A stretch of 64,000 nucleotides of DNA from Ktedonobacter robiniae (lineage in GTDB: Bacteria; Chloroflexota; Ktedonobacteria; Ktedonobacterales; Ktedonobacteraceae). Both the position numbers and the translations under genes were made by a program. The DNA lies in NCBI RefSeq assembly GCF_016587375.1, contig NZ_BNJG01000001.1:1054001-1118000 (forward strand). The letters are read 5' to 3'. Below are positions 59,284 through 64,000 of the stretch, in pieces (the first letter of the stretch is position 1; each line of letters opens with the position of its first letter). Under the pieces are notes generated by a model. That model was not told the DNA's origin and searched no databases. It saw nothing but the letters and a program-made list of their open reading frames with translations.

Positions 59284-59838
59284 ATGAAACGCTTTCTCAA
59301 TGCTACCCTGCGCTACGCGACCAATCATATTATCAATCACATTCCCTCGCATACGCTGCGCCGGGCCTGGTACCGGCGCATGCTTGGCTGGCGCATCGGC
59401 CCTGGAACGCATCTCTTGCTGGGCCAGCACATCATGTTTGGCGGCCTGCGTAGCGGCGGCAGCAAGGTCTCCATTGGACACCATACCATTATTAATCACG
59501 GCTGCCTGCTCTACACCACGGGCGGGCTTATCATCGGCAATAACGTGAGCATCAGCTCTGGCACCTGGCTCATGACAGGGAGTCACGAACTCAACCATCC
59601 CGCCTTTCCCGACATCTATAAACCCATCGTGATTGAGGACCACGCCTGGCTCGGCCTTCGCTGCACTATCCTCCAGGGGGTTACCATCGGGCGAGGTGCG
59701 GTTGTCATGGCAGGCGCGGTCGTTGCCCGCGATGTCCCCCCTTTCGCCATCGTCGGCGGCGTGCCCGCCAAGGTCGTCAAGTATCGCGAGCTACAAGATC
59801 CCTCCTACACGCTGGAATTCTCTCCACTTTTTGAGTAA
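59284..59838 (+). CDS. Hexapeptide-repeat acyltransferase
   Basis: 184 residues, left-handed beta-helix with hexapeptide repeats (VSIGHHTIINHGC, LIIGNNVSISSG, IVIEDHAWLGLRC, VTIGRGAVVMAGAVV, GGVPAKVVKY). Catalytic-type histidine in MTGSHELNH. It resembles WbbJ/WcaF O-acetyltransferases, which acetylate sugars of exopolysaccharides. GGAGGATACC precedes the ATG; 15 nt after the flippase gene. Confidence 0.88.
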   Translation: MKRFLNATLRYATNHIINHIPSHTLRRAWYRRMLGWRIGPGTHLLLGQHIMFGGLRSGGSKVSIGHHTIINHGCLLYTTGGLIIGNNVSISSGTWLMTGSHELNHPAFPDIYKPIVIEDHAWLGLRCTILQGVTIGRGAVVMAGAVVARDVPPFAIVGGVPAKVVKYRELQDPSYTLEFSPLFE

Positions 59839-59843
59839 AAAAG

Positions 59844-59907
59844 AATGGAGAGAGGGCAGAAGAGCGTGAGGGCCGCGGCCCTCACGCTCTTCTGCCCTCT
59901 CTCCATT
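59844..59907. terminator. 64-bp perfect palindrome between convergent genes
   Basis: 32-bp arms with no spacer, centred on GGCCGCGGCC. It starts 6 nt after the acyltransferase stop and reaches the last codon of the GH/SGNH gene (stop 59906). Confidence 0.85.
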
Positions 59908-62017
59908 AATTAATTTTGGTACGTACGGCCTCGAACCAGGCATTGTTCATGGCAATGGCGCCTACGGCGGTGGGGTGGATGCCATCAGGCAAGAAATACT
60001 CTTTGTGCTGTGAGAAGAGCTTGTACAGGTCTGGGCCGCTGATCAGCCCTTCATCCTTTGTGACCCGGTCGAGGGCCGTGTTATAGCTCTGGATTAAGGT
60101 GTTGACGGCGGTGTTATCTCCTCCTGGGCGATTCATAGAGGGGATGTGCGCCAGGATCGGTATATGGCCCGCTTGCTTGATTTTCTGCACGAGCTGGCGG
60201 ATGTTGGCTTCGTATTTCTCGGGCGGGACCTGCTCCAGCGCGTCATTTGTCCCCCATTGCAATAGCCAGTAGTGGATATCGGGATTGAGCTGGAGCCATT
60301 CGTCGATATGCTCAACCGCCCCTTGCGAATTCCAGCCGCCCAGGCCCGCGTCCAGCATTGCGGGAAAACGCTGTGGGAAAGCCTTGTGGACGTCCTCGGC
60401 GAACGAAGGCTGATCTTCTGGATAGCGGTTATAGGCCATGGCGGTAAGCGAGTCGCCGGAGAAGAAGTAGCTGTCGTCTGCGTTCTGTGAGACATCGTAG
60501 GCCTCCAGTTCGTCGATGGCGAAGTCGCCACGCAGTGGTTTCGCCGAGAGTTGAGTTACGGTCATTTTGACCCAGCTCTCACCACTGAAGTCCAGCAGGT
60601 GCTCACGCACGCGTGTGGCGTTGCCGGTGACCGAGACCAGCGTCTTCCAGTGACCATCGTTGCCGTCTGTGCTATCGTCCGAGACGGTGATGGTATACGC
60701 GCCGGGTCCCGCGCCATTCTCGTTGATGTAGTCGAACTGGTAATCACACACCCAGATAAAGAGCAGCTTGCTCGGTCCCTTATCCAGGTGGATTGCGCAC
60801 CAGGTTGGCAGCGATTGTTGTGTAGCATCCCACTTGCCCCAGTTGCCATACTGTCCATCATTGATACTCTGCGGACCACCAGCATTCTCGTTATTCTGGC
60901 AGAAGGCGGGCTTGCCACGCGATACCAGCAACCCATTGCCGCCACTGGCGGTCGGACCCTGCTTATATGTCTGAATCAACTCTTTGATGGTCTGAAACTG
61001 TGGCTTAGGCTGACCGGTAATGACATCAAACATGTCCAGGCCGCCATAGCCGGTATAGCTGCCCGCGGCATACTGGCAGGCCATAATCACACCGGCCTGT
61101 ATCATGGCGTTGAGGGCATCCCTGGTGAATTTGGTGATGAAATCGGTTTTGTTTCCATAGGCCGGGGGTGGAGCGTTTGGATCAAAGTTCCACTCGGTCA
61201 CGGCAATAGGCAAGTCCTGCCCCAGGCTCGCGCGCACATTCTGGCGTAACTGCGTCACTATGGAGCCAATCTCGCTCGCCTTCCCCAGGCAGTCAGCCTC
61301 AGTATTCTGCCAGCAGGGATACCAGTGGATGCTTAAGACGTCTGGCAAGACCTTTGAGGATTTGATTGATGCAAGATAGGTTGAGAGAAAACGTGGCGAA
61401 GATTTTTCATTGTTAGTCTCAATATTGATATTACTCAGTGTAGGACCAAAAAACTTGGCCTTTGCATTAAGTTGGCGCAAGAGTGGTATCTGCTTATTCC
61501 ACTGAGCGATATAGTCCTGCATAGTATGGTGGTTGTAGTTGGCTTCATTACCGAACTCATACATGAGACAGCGCGAACCCAGGTAACGCACTACGTGCTC
61601 ATTAAAGGCCTGATTATCATAGTCGGGTAGCACCACCAGGCACTGCGCGCCGATCTTCTCGATAGTCCCTATACGCTGATCTATATCCTTATCTGAGATC
61701 GTGGAGAAGAAGAACGAGCGGACCAAGGGAATACCAGCCGACTTCATCATACTCTGAATTGTTGGCATCGTCTCAATGTTGTTTGGCGTCCACTCTATTG
61801 AGTCATTTGTGCCAAAGAGATACGATGAGACGTTGTTCTTCCAGATTTCCTGGCCGGGCAGGGTCGGCTTAACGGTACTTTTGGCCTGCGTTTCTGTTCC
61901 CTGCGCTGGCGGCCCACTTGCCTTCGAATCTGCGCAGCCCGCCAGGAGCAGACACGCCAGTATCCATCCATACCAGAGCCAGAGTGGCCAGCGCGAACGT
62001 GATATTGTCTGTCGCAC
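59906..62017 (-). CDS. Lipoprotein fusing a glycoside hydrolase-like barrel and an SGNH esterase
   Basis: 703 residues from the GTG at 62017 (AAGGGACG upstream), which opens a lipoprotein signal (LACLLLAGC, lipidated C28). The frame is open to 62350, but that part overlaps the divergent gene and has no signal. Residues ~55-350 look like a clan A TIM barrel with candidate acid/base E158 (YEFGNEANY) and nucleophile E275 (AVTEWNF). Residues ~360-510 form a galactose-binding/CBM-like sandwich. Residues 515-703 are an SGNH hydrolase: GDS523L, GT-N591-D and D678-x2-H681. It would cut and de-acylate an extracellular polysaccharide, probably the one made by this cluster. Confidence 0.82.
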   Translation of the reverse strand: MRQTISRSRWPLWLWYGWILACLLLAGCADSKASGPPAQGTETQAKSTVKPTLPGQEIWKNNVSSYLFGTNDSIEWTPNNIETMPTIQSMMKSAGIPLVRSFFFSTISDKDIDQRIGTIEKIGAQCLVVLPDYDNQAFNEHVVRYLGSRCLMYEFGNEANYNHHTMQDYIAQWNKQIPLLRQLNAKAKFFGPTLSNINIETNNEKSSPRFLSTYLASIKSSKVLPDVLSIHWYPCWQNTEADCLGKASEIGSIVTQLRQNVRASLGQDLPIAVTEWNFDPNAPPPAYGNKTDFITKFTRDALNAMIQAGVIMACQYAAGSYTGYGGLDMFDVITGQPKPQFQTIKELIQTYKQGPTASGGNGLLVSRGKPAFCQNNENAGGPQSINDGQYGNWGKWDATQQSLPTWCAIHLDKGPSKLLFIWVCDYQFDYINENGAGPGAYTITVSDDSTDGNDGHWKTLVSVTGNATRVREHLLDFSGESWVKMTVTQLSAKPLRGDFAIDELEAYDVSQNADDSYFFSGDSLTAMAYNRYPEDQPSFAEDVHKAFPQRFPAMLDAGLGGWNSQGAVEHIDEWLQLNPDIHYWLLQWGTNDALEQVPPEKYEANIRQLVQKIKQAGHIPILAHIPSMNRPGGDNTAVNTLIQSYNTALDRVTKDEGLISGPDLYKLFSQHKEYFLPDGIHPTAVGAIAMNNAWFEAVRTKIN

Positions 62018-62290
62018 GTCTATCGTCCCTTCATTTCGTAAATACGCTCTTAAAGAGACGTTACCATTTAGCTGTGTATTTGCGATAACTAATGTGGTGC
62101 TGAAGCGGTTGGATCGCATTGCTTCCTGTGGTGATATGGTACAGATGATAGCTACTGCCAGCATCATATATGCGTTCGTACGTATGCATATAAACACAAA
62201 CGAAACCACTATCGCAACATCATCACAACTTCTTCCAGGTATACTCAAGCACGACAACATAAGCAAATCACAGGGGAGAGCGATAGGACT

Positions 62291-63352
62291 ATGCTTGAAA
62301 CTACGGCAATACAAACCTCTCGGCAGGCCTTTATTGAGCAACATGAGCAAGCGTCTTTCTATAGCCAGCCAGGTTGGCTCGGTCTACTCCAACACGTCTA
62401 TGGCTTTAAACCCACGCACCTGGAGAGCTATACCGCTGGGGCAGATGACCCCGCTCGCTCGCTCGCAGGCACCCTCTCTCTCTATACTGTGCGCAGTCCA
62501 CTGGCGGGAACACATCTCGTCTCGCTCCCATTCTCCGATCATGCGCCCCTGCTGGCGCAGAATGAGGCGAGCGCGCTCGAACTACTCGAGCAGGCTATCG
62601 AGCTGACACGCCAGCGTAAGGCGCGCTATCTTGAGCTACGCACTGGCACCAATCCTCTGCTTGCCAATCATCCAGCCTTCGTCGAGAGTGATCTCTATGT
62701 CACCTGGCGCCTGAACCTGGAAAGCGATCCCGCCCTCGCCTGGTCACACCTGCGCAAGCCTGTACAGCACCAGGTCAAGAAGGCGCGCAAGAACGGCCTC
62801 TCCATTCGTGTCGCCGATAGCGCCACCGATGTGGCAACCTATCACCGGCTCCATGTGCTCACACGCACACGCAAGCATGGGATGCCCGCCCAGCCCTCGG
62901 CCTTCTTTCACAAACTATGGGAGAGCTTCGCCCCAGGTGAGCAGATGATCCTCTTGTTGGCAGAGTATGAGCAACAACCAATTGCTGGCATGGTCCTGCT
63001 GGGGTCCGGTACGACGTTGCGCTATGCCTATGGCGCCTCCGATGAACGCTACCTGCGCCTGGCCCCCAATAACCTCTTGATGTGGCACGCCATCGAGTGG
63101 GGCTGTGAGCATGGTTACCGCGTCCTCGATATGGGGCGCACCGCCCGCGACAACGAGGGCCTGATGGAGTTTAAACGCCGCTGGGGCGCTGAGCTGAACC
63201 CGCTCCCCTACTACTACTATCCCCGCCAGGCGGGCCTGGCCACGACCTCAGAGCAGAGCTGGAAGTATCGTCTGCTCACCTCTACCTGGAAACAGCTCCC
63301 ACTCCCTGTCGCCAGTTCGCTCGGCGGCCTCCTCTATCGCTACCTGGGATAA
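62291..63352 (+). CDS. FemAB-like GNAT-fold aminoacyl/acyl transferase
   Basis: 353 residues, GGGGAG upstream of the ATG. Two GNAT-like halves of the FemAB/PEP-CTERM-associated type: YSQPGWLGLLQHVYGFKP at the N-terminus and HLRKPVQHQVKKARKNGLSIRV, with LDMGRTARDNEGLMEFKRRWGAEL in the second half. Fem proteins transfer amino acids from tRNA to peptidoglycan; exopolysaccharide-linked relatives have unclear acceptors. It is divergent from the GH/SGNH gene with a 273-nt region between starts. Confidence 0.83.
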   Translation: MLETTAIQTSRQAFIEQHEQASFYSQPGWLGLLQHVYGFKPTHLESYTAGADDPARSLAGTLSLYTVRSPLAGTHLVSLPFSDHAPLLAQNEASALELLEQAIELTRQRKARYLELRTGTNPLLANHPAFVESDLYVTWRLNLESDPALAWSHLRKPVQHQVKKARKNGLSIRVADSATDVATYHRLHVLTRTRKHGMPAQPSAFFHKLWESFAPGEQMILLLAEYEQQPIAGMVLLGSGTTLRYAYGASDERYLRLAPNNLLMWHAIEWGCEHGYRVLDMGRTARDNEGLMEFKRRWGAELNPLPYYYYPRQAGLATTSEQSWKYRLLTSTWKQLPLPVASSLGGLLYRYLG

Positions 63353-63359
63353 GAAGAAA

Positions 63360-63414
63360 GGGGTATGGTGTGTGGTGGCAATGTCTGCGGCATTGCCACC
63401 ACACACCATACCCC
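63360..63414. terminator. Bidirectional perfect hairpin (24-bp arms, 7-nt loop)
   Basis: Arms 63360-63383 and 63391-63414, between the convergent FemAB-like gene (stop 63352) and the esterase gene (stop 63444). Confidence 0.85.
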
Positions 63415-63443
63415 TGCGAGGCGTCATAGGCGCCGAGGAGACC

Positions 63444-64000
63444 TTACGAATATGTTAGTGGATGCTGCTTGAAGAAGTTCCAGATGGTTTCCGACGCGGA
63501 GGGCGAGCCACCAAGCGAGACAGGCCATGCATGCCCGCCGCCCTCAATACGATAATGCACAATTGAGGAGCCATCGCGACAGCGTATCCACTCCTCTCCT
63601 GTGACGTTGCCACTCTGGAAAAAGGTATTGGGTCCCTGGGCACAGTGATCGCGTTTAGCCCACTCATTGAGCCATTGCGGGACCGATGGCAGGGGGAGAT
63701 CAGGCTTCTCGGGTGCAGGCCCGCCCATATAGGGCACAACCGTGTCGCCCGTACCATGCACATCCAGAATGGGGACACCTTTCTTGATATTGCAGCCCGT
63801 ATCCAGGTCATAGAAATTGCCCGAGACTGGCGCGAAGGCCGCGATCCGCTCCGGCAAGTTGCAGGCCAGGTACCAGCTCATGCCGCCGCCATTGGAGAAG
63901 CCTGTGGCATAGATGCGCTGCTCATCAATACAGAAGCTCTGCTCCAGGTTATCCAGCAAATCATCGACATAGCGGATTTCATCGATACCTTGTTGAGTTG
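63444..64000 (-). CDS. PHB depolymerase-family esterase (N-terminus outside window)
   Basis: The open frame runs through the window edge; the visible 185 residues begin TQQGIDEIRYVDDLL. Alpha/beta-hydrolase with nucleophile serine in YATGFSNGGG, acid in LDVHGTGDTVVPY and histidine in EGGGHAWP. The pattern is that of the LpqC/poly(3-hydroxybutyrate) depolymerase family, which also includes feruloyl and acetylxylan esterases; such proteins are usually secreted. A signal peptide would lie beyond 64000. An internal TTG at 63959 is not a credible start because similarity continues upstream of it. Confidence 0.87.
   Translation of the reverse strand, partial: TQQGIDEIRYVDDLLDNLEQSFCIDEQRIYATGFSNGGGMSWYLACNLPERIAAFAPVSGNFYDLDTGCNIKKGVPILDVHGTGDTVVPYMGGPAPEKPDLPLPSVPQWLNEWAKRDHCAQGPNTFFQSGNVTGEEWIRCRDGSSIVHYRIEGGGHAWPVSLGGSPSASETIWNFFKQHPLTYS

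Noticed and set aside
62018..62350. N-terminal extension of the GH/SGNH frame
   Set aside because: It would place ~111 residues before a clear lipoprotein signal peptide and overlap the start of the divergent gene; the GTG at 62017 has a good ribosome binding site.
61776..62606. Plus-strand open frame of 276 codons
   Set aside because: It is antisense to the signal-peptide end of the GH/SGNH gene and overlaps the well-supported FemAB-like gene in another frame.

Overview
The window looks like a chromosomal segment of a Chloroflexota bacterium, most likely a Ktedonobacteria-type organism. This rests on gene content (PknB-type kinase with an extracytoplasmic propeller, MurT/GatD, many lipoproteins, an actinomycete-like envelope gene set, CHAD proteins, a DA1-like peptidase) and on recollection of such genomes, not on a database search. 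No phage, plasmid or insertion-sequence genes are seen. Coding density is ordinary and nearly every gene has a clear purine-rich ribosome binding site.

Layout: 1-599 is a partial ECF sigma factor. 1-6.6 kb holds cell-wall genes: a membrane-anchored D,D-carboxypeptidase, murT-gatD for lipid II amidation, and a secreted phosphodiester glycosidase-like lipoprotein. 6.7-10.5 kb holds two different prolyl-tRNA synthetases in tandem (bacterial type and archaeal/eukaryotic type), behind a T-box leader with a proline specifier. 10.6-13.1 kb is a Ser/Thr kinase gene that seems to be split by a frameshift. 13.6-17.7 kb has a cupredoxin lipoprotein and a complete OpuC-type osmoprotectant ABC transporter. 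17.8-23.6 kb has a membrane molybdopterin oxidoreductase, a GT-C mannosyltransferase-like protein, a PPOX/F420 oxidoreductase, a DnaQ-like exonuclease and a DUF929-type thioredoxin-like protein. 24-27 kb has an RNA ligase followed by an HD-phosphoesterase/polynucleotide kinase fusion (an RNA end-healing and sealing pair) and a bacterial DA1-like LIM/zinc peptidase. 27-35.5 kb has an acetyltransferase, stress-type small proteins, an EamA transporter, a phosphodiesterase and a MacB-like ABC exporter. 36-38.8 kb is secD-secF. 39.9-42.7 kb is a polyphosphate operon (Ppx-CHAD fusion, CHAD, HD). 43.0-43.6 kb has two identical tRNA-Leu(CAG) genes, each with its own promoter. 45.8-63.4 kb is a large exopolysaccharide region: deacetylase, three glycosyltransferases, polymerase/ligase, a small membrane protein, tyrosine-kinase-like ATPase, Wzz, FAD oxidoreductase, ATP-grasp, flippase, hexapeptide acyltransferase, a GH/SGNH fusion lipoprotein and a FemAB-like transferase. 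The window ends in a partial PHB-depolymerase-family esterase.

Two non-coding signals stand out. First, about nineteen long, mostly perfect inverted repeats (arms 19-36 bp, loops 0-11 nt) sit in intergenic gaps. Nearly all are directly after stop codons, each has its own sequence, and most lack a U-tract. Second, a dispersed structured element (three copies: 10048, 24783, 30471) lies 30-40 nt before start codons and folds as an outer stem plus inner hairpins; a 12-bp palindromic unit inside it is present 0, 3 or 1 times. Many promoters show an extended -10 of the form TGCTATAMT.
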